Assembly (NCBI GenBank): GCA_050247255.1
Contig: JBFWUM010000043.1
Span: 1 to 38,597, forward strand
From: JBFWUM01 sp050247255
Lineage (GTDB): Bacteria; Acidobacteriota; Vicinamibacteria; Vicinamibacterales; UBA2999
Length of the DNA: 38,597 nt
Direction: 5' to 3'
Each line of letters begins with the position of its first letter. Positions within the stretch are counted from its first letter, which is position 1. Below the pieces are notes generated by a model that worked only from the letters and a program-made list of their open reading frames with translations, made no database searches and was not told the origin of the DNA. This document shows positions 1-6,581 of the stretch, piece by piece. The position numbers and the translations under genes were made by a program.

Positions 1-1
1 C

Positions 2-67
2 GCGCGCAGATGACGAAATCGCTCATCTGCGCAGCATCCGCGCCCGCCTGACCTGTGTCAAGCGGGC
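2..67 (+). repeat. Copy A of a ~66-bp two-hairpin repeat
   Basis: This stretch aligns without gaps to 10261-10326; the first 30 bases differ at one position and the whole at about a dozen. The first half forms a perfect 9-bp stem (CGCAGATGA with TCATCTGCG) around a 9-base loop. The second half forms a weaker stem (CCCGC..TG with CA..GCGGG). It lies beyond the 3' end of the cytochrome gene, as the second copy lies beyond the integrase gene. A REP-like or terminator-like dispersed element is the simplest reading; the function is unknown. Confidence 0.7.
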
Positions 68-114
68 ACGGTAGCCGTGTGTGCCGCTCGTCGTGTTGCC
101 ACGCCTGCGGCGAC

Positions 115-690
115 TCAGGACAGCGGGGCGCCCGCCGGCGGCTGGTAGTCGGGCACGTGGTTCACGAACGGCTTGAGCGACCGCAGGTAGGCGAAGACCG
201 ACTTCAGCTCGTCGTCGGTCGCGTTGCGGTACGCCGGCCACGGCATCGGCGGGTTGATCGGCCGGGCCGTGCCCATGTGCCTGCCGAGCCGGATCGCCTT
301 CAGAAACATGTCCTCCGTCCAGATGCCGATCCCGGTGTTCACGTCGGGCGTCAGGTTCGCCGTGTAGCTGATGCCCCACGGACCCGAGTGCGCCGTGTTG
401 GTGGGCGAGGACGCCATGATCCACGTCTCGCCGTCGAGCCGGGCGGGCGTGACCGGGCCGATCGACTCCGGGTGGCCGCTGAGCGCCCGTGTCATGTCCG
501 GCTCCGGGCCGTTCGGCCCCATCTTCAGCGGCGTGTGGCAGTCATGGCAGCCCATGATCGCGACCAGGTGCTCGCCGCGTTCGACGGACACCCCGTCGGT
601 CGGTGTGGGCGAGGACGCGGACGCGTTCTGGCCGCAGGCGGCGGTCAGCACGGTGGCGACGAGAACGATGAGTGCGATGAAGGTCTTCAT
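115..690 (-). CDS. Monoheme c-type cytochrome lipoprotein
   Basis: The 191-residue protein is predicted to be an exported electron carrier or the heme subunit of a periplasmic oxidoreductase; the partner is unknown. The N-terminus is a hydrophobic leader ending in TAAC, a plausible lipobox with the lipidated cysteine at residue 19. A single CHDCH heme motif lies at residues 48-52, and the rest resembles class I cytochrome c domains of the kind found with dehydrogenases. The ATG is preceded by AAGGAG at ideal spacing, so the start is firm. It is transcribed away from the flavin-barrel operon at 846, sharing an intergenic region with CTAAG repeats, so co-regulation is possible (inference). Confidence 0.8.
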   Translation of the reverse strand: MKTFIALIVLVATVLTAACGQNASASSPTPTDGVSVERGEHLVAIMGCHDCHTPLKMGPNGPEPDMTRALSGHPESIGPVTPARLDGETWIMASSPTNTAHSGPWGISYTANLTPDVNTGIGIWTEDMFLKAIRLGRHMGTARPINPPMPWPAYRNATDDELKSVFAYLRSLKPFVNHVPDYQPPAGAPLS

Positions 691-756
691 GTGAGGCTCC
701 TTGAAAAGTGCGTCGTCTGTGATGCCTCAGAGTCTGGAGAAGTCCGCGGCGGCGCG

Positions 757-838
757 TCGCTAAGTCGCGCCTAAGGTCTCCTCAACACTTTCCTAAGCGG
801 GCCGACGGCTTCCTAAGAACTTCCTAAATCGCGATAAT
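757..838 (+). promoter_or_regulatory. Phased CTAAG direct repeats and -10-like hexamer
   Basis: CTAAG starts at 760, 771, 793 and 813, with CTAAA at 824. The steps are 11, 22, 20 and 11 bp, so all copies face nearly the same side of the helix. The last three copies share the longer form TCCTAA. A GATAAT hexamer at 833-838 lies just past the last repeat and 7 bp before the GTG at 846, which has no Shine-Dalgarno, suggesting a leaderless transcript. Direct repeats at 11-bp steps are the classical target layout of OmpR/PhoB-type winged helices, and such a domain ends the protein encoded at 1307-2710. Confidence 0.6.
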
Positions 839-845
839 CCTTCGC

Positions 846-1304
846 GTGGACAAGGCCAAAGTGCGCCGCTGCCTCTCGCCGGGCATGTCGCTGCTCGTGG
901 GCTCGGTCGACTCGCAGGGACAACCCGCGGGCTGCCGTGCGCACGGCATCACGTCCACCGACGACCTCGCGACGCTCACGGTGTTCGTGCCGGCCGCCAC
1001 CGGGCAGGAGACGCTCGCCAATGTGGCCGCCACGCGCAGGGCAGCCGTGACAGCCACGTATCCTGCGGACCACTTCTCGGTTCAGCTGAAGGGCATCGTG
1101 ACGGGCGTGCGCCTTGCGCGCGACGACGAGCGCCCGATCGTTGACGCGGGCCGCGCATCCTTCGCGGGTGAGCTCGATGCGTTCGGCGTCCCCAGGCAGG
1201 TCATGGATTACGTCGTCCACTGGCCGGCCTACGCGATCGACGTGCAGGTGCAGGAGGTCTACGAGCAGACCCCGGGCCCGAGGGCGGGCGTCTCGCTCGC
1301 GTAG
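846..1304 (+). CDS. Pyridoxamine 5'-phosphate oxidase-like flavin split-barrel protein
   Basis: This 152-residue protein has the size and layout of the PNPOx-like FMN-binding split barrel (early SLLVGSVDSQGQPAG strand-turn-strand, then a GIVTGVRLARDDE segment). Such proteins bind flavin, heme or F420 or act as sensors; nothing here fixes the ligand or substrate. The start is GTG with no visible ribosome-binding site, close behind a -10-like hexamer. Its stop is 2 bp from the ATG of the next gene, whose N-terminus belongs to the same fold, so the two are probably co-transcribed and may work together. Confidence 0.7.
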   Translation: MDKAKVRRCLSPGMSLLVGSVDSQGQPAGCRAHGITSTDDLATLTVFVPAATGQETLANVAATRRAAVTATYPADHFSVQLKGIVTGVRLARDDERPIVDAGRASFAGELDAFGVPRQVMDYVVHWPAYAIDVQVQEVYEQTPGPRAGVSLA

Positions 1305-1306
1305 CC

Positions 1307-2710
1307 ATGCGGCTCTCCGACCTGCACCGCTGCCTCCAGGGCATCATCCCCAGCGTCATCGCGACCGCGGACGGCCGCGGCGTGCCGAACATCACCTACG
1401 TCAGCCAGGTCGACTACCTCGACGAGCAGCACGTCGCGCTCTCGTGCCAGTTCTTCAATAAGACGCGCCGCAACCTCGACGGAAATCCGCTCGCGTTCGC
1501 TGAGGTCGTGGACCCGGAGACGATGCAGCCGTACCGGCTGCGGCTGCGCTTCCTCCGATCGGAGAAGAGCGGTCCGCTCTTTGACCGCATGGCGATGCGG
1601 ATCGAGGCGATCGCATCGCACACCGGGATGACCGGTGTGTTCAGGCTGATCGCCGCCGACGTGTTCGAGGTGCTCTCGATCGCGAAGGTCGAGGGTGCCC
1701 TTTCGCAGGTGCCGGACCCCGCACCCGTCCGCGGCGCGTCGCTCGAGGGGCTCCGCTCCGAGGTGCGCGGCCTGCACTGGGTCTCCGACGGCATCAACCG
1801 CGCGACCGATCTCGAAGGCCTGCTCGGCGCCGCCCTCCAGGCGCTCGACGAGTACTTCGGCTTCCGCCACACCATGGTGCTGCTCCTCGACGAATGCACG
1901 GGGAGGCTGACCACGCTAGCCAGCCGGGGTTACGGCGCCAGCGGCGTCGGCGCCGAGGTCGCGCTCGGCGACGGCATCATCGGCGTCGTGGCGCGCGACC
2001 GACGGGTGCTGCACCTCTCGGCGCTCGAGCACGACCTCAGCTACGGCCGGACCATTCGCCGTGAGGCCGGGCGGGAGCGCCCGGATCCGGGGACCGGAAT
2101 GGAGATCCCGTTACCCGGCCTCGCCCACGCGCAGAGCGTGCTGGCCATCCCGCTGGCCATCGGGACCCGGCTCGTCGGTGTGCTGGCCGCGGAGGACGCC
2201 GACCCGAGACGCTTCAGCGAGTGGCACGAGGCGTATCTGGAGATCATCGGGAACCAGATCGCGCTTGGCATCGACCGCATGATCGAGCGGTCTGAAGGTT
2301 CAGAGAAGGCCTCACCGAGCGCAGCGTCGACCGCGACAGGCGCCGGCAAAGGTGATGGACCGAAGCCCGTGGTCCCGACTGCAGCGCTCCGCCGTCGCCG
2401 GTTGACGTATCACACCTGCGACGACGCGATCTTCGTCGACGACGAGTATCTGATCCGGAACGTGCCCGCGAAGATCCTGTGGAAGGTGCTGCGGGAGTGG
2501 CAGGGCACGGGCCGCACCGAGTTCTCGAACCGGGAGCTGCGCCTCGATGCCTGGCTCGGTCTTCCGCCGGTCAAGGACAACCTCGAGAGCCGGCTGCTCC
2601 TGCTGCGCCAGCGCCTCAAGGAGAAGTGCCCGGACCTTGCGCTCGAGTCCACCGCCCGCGGACGCTTCGCTCTCAGAGTGCCGGGGCCGATGGAGCTCGT
2701 CGAGAAGTAG
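1307..2710 (+). CDS. Three-domain regulator: PNPOx-like barrel, GAF, OmpR-type winged helix
   Basis: The 467-residue protein is cytoplasmic, without signal peptide or membrane segment. Residues 1-130 form a second PNPOx-like flavin split barrel. Residues about 150-325 match a GAF ligand-sensing domain (LGDGIIGVVARDRR, AIPLAIGTRLVGVLAAED). After a low-complexity linker, residues about 365-462 look like an OmpR/PhoB winged helix: a strand-rich start, LWKVLREWQ, SNRELR, ESRLLLLRQRLKEK for the recognition-helix region, and a terminal GRFALRV hairpin. Inference: a one-component regulator sensing a flavin or redox ligand and binding DNA. The phased CTAAG repeats upstream of its operon are the obvious candidate site. 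The DNA-binding assignment is by pattern only. Confidence 0.65.
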   Translation: MRLSDLHRCLQGIIPSVIATADGRGVPNITYVSQVDYLDEQHVALSCQFFNKTRRNLDGNPLAFAEVVDPETMQPYRLRLRFLRSEKSGPLFDRMAMRIEAIASHTGMTGVFRLIAADVFEVLSIAKVEGALSQVPDPAPVRGASLEGLRSEVRGLHWVSDGINRATDLEGLLGAALQALDEYFGFRHTMVLLLDECTGRLTTLASRGYGASGVGAEVALGDGIIGVVARDRRVLHLSALEHDLSYGRTIRREAGRERPDPGTGMEIPLPGLAHAQSVLAIPLAIGTRLVGVLAAEDADPRRFSEWHEAYLEIIGNQIALGIDRMIERSEGSEKASPSAASTATGAGKGDGPKPVVPTAALRRRRLTYHTCDDAIFVDDEYLIRNVPAKILWKVLREWQGTGRTEFSNRELRLDAWLGLPPVKDNLESRLLLLRQRLKEKCPDLALESTARGRFALRVPGPMELVEK

Positions 2711-2728
2711 CCAGCCCGTCGGCTTTCA

Positions 2729-2774
2729 AGCCAACGACGGCTCTGTCGCCTTCCTTGCCGACCGCTCGTTGCGC
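2729..2774 (-). other. attC of cassette 4 (degenerate, array end)
   Basis: On the minus strand the site runs from GCGCAAC to GTTGGCT. The outer arms pair as CAACGA-CGG against CCGCTCGTTG with one unpaired base, as in the other sites. At 46 bp it is shorter than its neighbours and the inner arms are poor. It begins 3 bp after the stop codon of the GIY-YIG gene, and the chromosomal gene to the left ends at 2710. A decayed terminal attC fits best; coincidence cannot be excluded. Confidence 0.5.
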
Positions 2775-2776
2775 GG

Positions 2777-3475
2777 CTATCCGAGCTGCATAGCCCAGCC
2801 GTTCCGCATCGTGTCGAAGCGAGCGTTGAGCTCTCGCTCCAGCGAACGATACGCTTCTTCGGACGACTGGAGTGCCCACACCTCGATGATCTGGCCGGCC
2901 CTGATGACTTCGGGTGCCTTGAGCTTGAATGAATCGAACGGCCGGTGGTGCCACTTGGCATCGCCAGCGGCTCGGTTCTCCGAGAGGGCGATCACTTGCG
3001 TGATGGTGCTGGCATTCTGGCCAACGCGCTGCCGAAGCGGAGCCTTGGTTATTCCGAACTTCTTGATCTCATTCCCGACGACATGGGCGTAGACCACACA
3101 ACCGGTGATATCACGCTCCATGATCGCCTTGCAGGCCGTGCCGCCTTCGAGGGGCGACAACATGCCGACCCGTTCAAAACCCAGCCCGGCCAGTTCGGCG
3201 CGAGCGTCGACTGTTGTCAGCGCGGTGGCACCAGTGCCGGACTGGCGCAGCGTGTCTGGTTCTTGCGCTGTCGTGAAGGGATCGACGGAGCAGCCTTCCA
3301 GGTCGTATTCGTCGAACACGTACTCGGCGACTGCGTACGGCGGCCCAGCGTACCAGCTCGCATCCGGCGCATCGAGCCGGATCGCGACGACTACCCGTGT
3401 TCCGACATCAGTGCATCGCCAAAGGCCAGTCGCCGTGTAGAACTCGGTGTTGATGCGAAAGTCCGCGTGTTGCAT
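2777..3475 (-). CDS. Cassette 4: GIY-YIG-like protein of unknown role
   Basis: The product is 232 residues from the ATG at 3475, chosen because it lies 27 bp inside the cassette boundary at 3502; a GTG at 3514 would place the start within attC3. The N-terminal ~60 residues (NTEFYTATGLWRCTDVGTR, then AEYVFDEYDLEGC) form a compact domain I have seen in hypothetical proteins but cannot name. Residues about 140-230 resemble a GIY-YIG nuclease fold: VVYAHV, then KKFGIT, an arginine in PLRQRV, and a C-terminal glutamate in SLERELNARF. Inference: a divergent nuclease or a non-catalytic relative. No signal peptide. It is the last cassette, farthest from any promoter at attI. Confidence 0.7.
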   Translation of the reverse strand: MQHADFRINTEFYTATGLWRCTDVGTRVVVAIRLDAPDASWYAGPPYAVAEYVFDEYDLEGCSVDPFTTAQEPDTLRQSGTGATALTTVDARAELAGLGFERVGMLSPLEGGTACKAIMERDITGCVVYAHVVGNEIKKFGITKAPLRQRVGQNASTITQVIALSENRAAGDAKWHHRPFDSFKLKAPEVIRAGQIIEVWALQSSEEAYRSLERELNARFDTMRNGWAMQLG

Positions 3476-3495
3476 CGTTGTTCTCTGTTGAGTCG

Positions 3496-3564
3496 AGCTA
3501 ACGGGAGGCATCACCAGCAGCGCAGAGTGAGTCGGCGCGCTGTCTGGTGCATGCCATGTTAGCC
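3496..3564 (-). other. attC of cassette 3
   Basis: A 69-bp imperfect palindrome runs on the minus strand from GGCTAAC (R'') to GTTAGCT (R', crossover after G at 3502). The arms pair as GGCATGCACCAG against CTGGTG-ATGCC, with one unpaired base, followed by a GCGC extension. The stop codon of the cassette-3 gene (TAG, 3570-3572) lies just outside R'', and the next cassette's ATG is 27 bp past the crossover. Confidence 0.88.
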
Positions 3565-3569
3565 GTCGT

Positions 3570-4310
3570 CTAACGGCGTGTCAGTTTCCTTGCGGTCCTG
3601 ATCAGTCCCTCGTTGTCCCGAATCTCAAGATCGCCTGAGACCCCAAGCAGCCAGTGGTCACCAGACTCAGACGCGGCTCTGGGATTGGCCGGGCGCTTCT
3701 CCTGAAATCTTTGGCCCTTCGCCGTGTGCCGTTCAACCAACTCACTGGTGTCGGCGCTTCCGTCCTTGAACGTCTGCCTCGCATAGACCTTGCCCTTGGC
3801 CCTATAGATAACGATCCGCCGGCTCAGGCCTGGTGTCTCGTCCAGCCAACTGCCAATGACGCTTTGAGAAGCAGCGCCCGATTCTGCGGTTAGGCTTCGA
3901 GCTTGGTCAGCGGACAGGCCCAGAATGCGGACCTTGAGGCCCGGATTGAAGTGGGTCGTGGCCCACGCTCCCTCGCCAGACTTCATGCCTGGCAATAGAT
4001 ACGCGATGAAGGTGCGCTGATAGCTGCTAGAGTCCTGTGCTCTTAGCTTGAGTGCGATCGCGCGAAGGACGTCCTCCGACACCCGTTTATTGATTCGGAC
4101 TTCGAGACTCCGTGTGATGCCCGGAATCACCTCGCTTTGCACAACCGTGAACGACACGTCCGATGGAATATCCACGACCGTAGGCACGGGCGGAGGTCCT
4201 GCAACTGCAGGAACTTGCGGCCGGGCCTGTTCGGATGGAGCCGGCAGCGCCGAGGTGCTGCCGGGCGAGGCCAATAGAAAAAGCCCGAGTGTTGGAACCC
4301 AGATTCGCAT
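3570..4310 (-). CDS. Cassette 3: secreted protein of unknown function
   Basis: The start at 4310 is preceded by GGAG at good spacing and opens a clear signal peptide (RIWVPTLGLFLLASPGSTSA). A longer reading to 4352 would bury that leader. The mature part, about 225 residues, has a proline-rich stretch and then a mixed alpha/beta region with FIAYLLPGMKSGEGAWATTHF, GLKVRILGL and VIGSWLDETPGLSRRIVIY. I do not recognise the family. Predicted location is the periplasm or outside the cell. An IS1111-like element now separates this gene from the attC that should adjoin it on the right, so its supply of transcripts from attI may be broken. Confidence 0.75.
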   Translation of the reverse strand: MRIWVPTLGLFLLASPGSTSALPAPSEQARPQVPAVAGPPPVPTVVDIPSDVSFTVVQSEVIPGITRSLEVRINKRVSEDVLRAIALKLRAQDSSSYQRTFIAYLLPGMKSGEGAWATTHFNPGLKVRILGLSADQARSLTAESGAASQSVIGSWLDETPGLSRRIVIYRAKGKVYARQTFKDGSADTSELVERHTAKGQRFQEKRPANPRAASESGDHWLLGVSGDLEIRDNEGLIRTARKLTRR

Positions 4311-4445
4311 CGGTACTCCGAAGAAGGCGGCTAGACAGTATGACTTCGGCAATACACGGCTGACCCCCGGCGTGATCGCGGGTTAGCCTCGCGGCCAGAG
4401 CCGCACCACTGCAGAGCCGCAGCGGTGTGTACCCGGAGGTCAGCC

Positions 4446-5558
4446 ATGGCGAAGTCTACTCCGCTGTACGTGGGATTGGATGTGCACAAGGATTCGATTG
4501 CGGTCGCGCATGCGGCGGGCGGCCGTGCGGATCCCCCGGTGTTTGTGGGCGCGATCGGGGGTCGCCAGGCCGACCTCGATCAGTTGCTGCGTCGCCTGCA
4601 GGGGAAGGCCGCGTCGCTGCAGTTCGCGTACGAGGCCGGGCCGAGCGGCTATCGGTGGTATCGCTATCTCACCGCGAAGGGCTTCGCGTGTCAGGTGATC
4701 GCGCCGTCGCTGATCCCGCGCAAGCCGGGCGATAAGGTGAAGACGGACCGGCGCGATGCGGTGACGCTTGCGCGGTGGCTCCGGTCGGGGGACCTGACGC
4801 CGGTCTACGTGCCGTCGGTGGAGGACGAGGCGATTCGCGATCTGTGCCGGGCGCGGGATGCGGCCCGCGTCACGCAGAAGGATGCGAAGCTGCGGTTGAA
4901 GGCCTTCCTGCTGCGCCAGGGGCTGCACTACGTGGGGCGAGCGGACTGGAACGCCGCGCACAAGCGGTTCCTGGCCAAGGTGGTGTGTCCCACGCCGACC
5001 CAGCAGATCGTCTTTCAGGAATCCCTGCGCGCGGTCGACGAGCAGGTCGATCGTCGGACGCGGCTCGAGGCCGAGTTGCGGGACGCCCTCCCCGGCTGGC
5101 GCCTGGCGCCGGTGGTCGCGGCGCTGCAGGCCCTGCGCGGGGTGCAGTGGCTCGTGGCGGTGACGGTGGTGGCCGAGCTCGGGGACCTCACGCGCTTCGA
5201 GAATCCGCGGCAACTGGCCGCGTACGTCGGGCTGATTCCGTCGGAGTATTCGAGTGGATCGACGCGGCGCCAGGGTGGCATCACGAAGGCGGGCAATGGC
5301 CGAGCCCGGCGCGCGCTCATTGAGGCCGCGTGGGCATATCGCTATCCGGCCAAGGTATCCGCGCATATCCAGCAGCGGATCGATACGCTCCCGACGCCGC
5401 TGCAGGACATTGGGTGGAAGGCGCAGGTGCGCCTCTGCACACGGTTCCGGCGCTTGGTGGCCCGTGGGAAGCATCCGAACGTCGCGGTCACGGCGATCGC
5501 GCGGGAGCTGCTCGCCTTCATGTGGGCGATCGCCCGGGCGGTGCCGCTGGCGGCGTAG
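4446..5558 (+). CDS. IS110/IS1111-family DEDD transposase
   Basis: The 370-residue recombinase has the N-terminal RuvC-like DEDD domain (YVGLDVHKDSIAV with the first Asp, FAYEAGPSGY with the Glu, KTDRRDA with the later Asp residues) and the C-terminal Tnp_20 domain (LAAYVGLIPSEYSSGSTRRQ, GGITKAGNGRARRALIEAAW) holding the catalytic serine. The ATG at 4446 follows GGAGG at 6-bp spacing; an in-frame ATG at 4425 has no such site. It lies opposite to the cassette genes. The reading frame is intact, so the element may be active. Confidence 0.92.
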   Translation: MAKSTPLYVGLDVHKDSIAVAHAAGGRADPPVFVGAIGGRQADLDQLLRRLQGKAASLQFAYEAGPSGYRWYRYLTAKGFACQVIAPSLIPRKPGDKVKTDRRDAVTLARWLRSGDLTPVYVPSVEDEAIRDLCRARDAARVTQKDAKLRLKAFLLRQGLHYVGRADWNAAHKRFLAKVVCPTPTQQIVFQESLRAVDEQVDRRTRLEAELRDALPGWRLAPVVAALQALRGVQWLVAVTVVAELGDLTRFENPRQLAAYVGLIPSEYSSGSTRRQGGITKAGNGRARRALIEAAWAYRYPAKVSAHIQQRIDTLPTPLQDIGWKAQVRLCTRFRRLVARGKHPNVAVTAIARELLAFMWAIARAVPLAA

Positions 5559-5823
5559 CCGATCACCCGGGACAGGGGAGGGGCGGGGCCCCGGTGTCAG
5601 CGCAATCCTCGACGACGTTAAGAGGCGACAGAGCATCGTCGACCCTCGTGCCTAGACCGAGGCCGGCGCTCGACGGATCACAGTACGGTGGTACCCAACC
5701 CACGGATATCAGCAGGATCAACCGTCGGTGTTACTGGTCCCGCTCCTCTCCAGTCCCGGGGTGCGTTCGAACGACCACGCAGGGCCGAGGCGCCCGCACG
5801 GGAGCGTTCTGCCCAATTGACAA
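5559..5823 (+). ncRNA. Putative bridge/seek RNA in the right end of the IS1111-like element
   Basis: This ~265-bp non-coding stretch lies between the transposase stop and the right inverted repeat, where IS1111-group elements encode their guide RNA. A hairpin of TCGACGA (5609-5615) and TCGTCGA (5636-5642) closes a 20-base loop. Two short words match the insertion flanks: CTAGAC at 5652-5657 equals 4331-4336, and TCAACCGT at 5718-5725 matches TCAACGGT at 5836-5843 in 7 of 8 positions. The matches are short and could be chance. Confidence 0.35.
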
Positions 5824-5835
5824 GCCGAAGTCATA

Positions 5836-5902
5836 TCAACGGTAGTGCTCACCAGCGCCCGCCCATGAGTGCTGCGGGCGTCTGGTGCAGCACGTGTTAT
5901 GC
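5836..5902 (-). other. attC of cassette 2, core disrupted by the IS1111-like element
   Basis: On the minus strand R'' is GCATAAC (5902-5896). The arms pair as TGCTGCACCAG against CTGGTG-AGCA plus a CGCCCG/CGGGCG inner stem, with the same unpaired G as the other sites. The R' side reads GTTGA and is then replaced by the inverted repeat of the insertion element. The antitoxin stop codon TAA is part of R''. Confidence 0.82.
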
Positions 5903-6157
5903 CGCTGCTTCGGTTGGCAGCTCCCACCCCGGAAACACGAGCACGCCCGGATGGCACCGCAGCGCCGCGGCCAGGGCCTTAGCTCGTTCCACCCCGAGGC
6001 GCACACGGTCGTTCTCGATGGCCGAGATGGTGGCCTGGGAGATGCCGGTGCGCTGTGCTAGCTCGTTCTGGCTCAGCCCCTGCATTTCGCGCACGATACG
6101 GACGGACTCGCCCACCGTCACGGTGATGCGCTTCTTGGCTCGGCGATAACCCTTCAT
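5897..6157 (-). CDS. higA: Cassette 2: HigA-type antitoxin, XRE-family HTH
   Basis: The 86-residue protein carries a helix-turn-helix of the Cro/CI type (SVRIVREMQGLSQNELAQRT, then GISQATISAIENDRVRLGVE). As the antitoxin it should bind and neutralise the toxin encoded just upstream and repress the pair's promoter. The ATG overlaps the toxin stop codon (ATGA), which fixes the start; longer upstream readings overlap the toxin and have no HTH-family character. Its stop TAA lies inside the R'' box of the cassette's attC. Toxin-before-antitoxin order is typical of higBA, and such pairs are frequent stabilising cassettes in chromosomal integrons. Confidence 0.85.
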   Translation of the reverse strand: MKGYRRAKKRITVTVGESVRIVREMQGLSQNELAQRTGISQATISAIENDRVRLGVERAKALAAALRCHPGVLVFPGWELPTEAAA

Positions 6158-6438
6158 TTCGATCTCCGATAGTCGTGGGGCGTGAGCGACTCGACGTAGA
6201 ACGCCATGTCCGACGGCACCGCCCGGTAGATGACCCGCCATTGGTCCCCGAGCCGGGAGGAGCGGAACCCCTTCCACTCCCCCGAGAGCGCCTCGTCGTG
6301 CAGGCCCCCGATGAGACGCAGGCCGGGCGGCCCGGACAGCCGCGCGATGTCCTTCCACTTCTCGTACCGCTTCAGGACTTCTCGTGGGGCCTTGCTCAAC
6401 TGGCGGTCGAGCCGCCGGTGCTCAAGAAGGTCCCACAC
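6154..6438 (-). CDS. higB: Cassette 2: HigB/RelE-type mRNA interferase toxin
   Basis: The 94-residue basic protein matches the RelE/HigB toxin superfamily: W-rich helix YEKWKDIARLSGP, the GLRLIGGLHDEALSGEWKGFRSSRLG core, QWRVIYR, and the C-terminal LTPHDYRR signature with candidate catalytic His and Tyr. Members cleave mRNA on the ribosome. The start is GTG at 6438, 64 bp inside the cassette boundary at 6503. The spacer contains a TTGACA hexamer and a partial inverted repeat around ATGACAT/ATGCCAA, so the pair may have its own promoter and operator. Confidence 0.85.
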   Translation of the reverse strand: MWDLLEHRRLDRQLSKAPREVLKRYEKWKDIARLSGPPGLRLIGGLHDEALSGEWKGFRSSRLGDQWRVIYRAVPSDMAFYVESLTPHDYRRSK

Positions 6439-6496
6439 GACCCCAGTGTGCCCATGTCATATTTGGCATGTCAAGTCTGACGTCCTGCCCATAGCG

Positions 6497-6573
6497 GCAT
6501 AACGTTCGCGGCTCAGCCGCGGCGCGTCACCGATCTTAACGCTCGCGCCGTCGGCTGCAGCCGCTGGTTAGGC
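6497..6573 (-). other. attC of cassette 1
   Basis: A 77-bp imperfect palindrome: on the plus strand it starts with GCATAAC and ends with GTTAGGC. The arms pair over CGGCT-CAGCCG against CGGCTGCAGCCG and then GGCGCG/CGCGCC, with one unpaired base in the same place as in the other sites. It separates the IS481-type element from the toxin cassette, so it belongs to the HEPN pair on the far side of that element. Confidence 0.9.
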
Positions 6574-6581
6574 AGCGTCTC

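Larger units (their letters stand above)
4339..5835 (+). mobile_element. IS110-family (IS1111-like) element inserted in an attC core
   Basis: A perfect 12-bp inverted repeat, TATGACTTCGGC at 4339-4350 and its complement at 5824-5835, brackets the transposase gene. The left non-coding end is short and the right one long (about 265 bp), the arrangement of the IS1111 subgroup, whose inverted repeats are subterminal, so the true ends may lie a few bases further out. The right repeat abuts the arm of attC2 at its core site. Joining the flanks gives a core-like GTTGACT about 33 bp before the cassette-3 start codon. Some IS1111 members are known to target attC sites. Confidence 0.75.

Noticed and set aside
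4359..5601. Inner inverted repeat (GCTGACCCCCGG and CCGGTGTCAGC) as the insertion-sequence ends
   Set aside because: It matches in only about 10 of 12 positions and would leave unexplained sequence; the outer 12-bp repeat is perfect and abuts the attC arm.
6158..6358. Longer antitoxin reading from 6358
   Set aside because: It would overlap most of the toxin gene in another frame; the ATG at 6157 overlapping the toxin stop gives a standard-length HigA.
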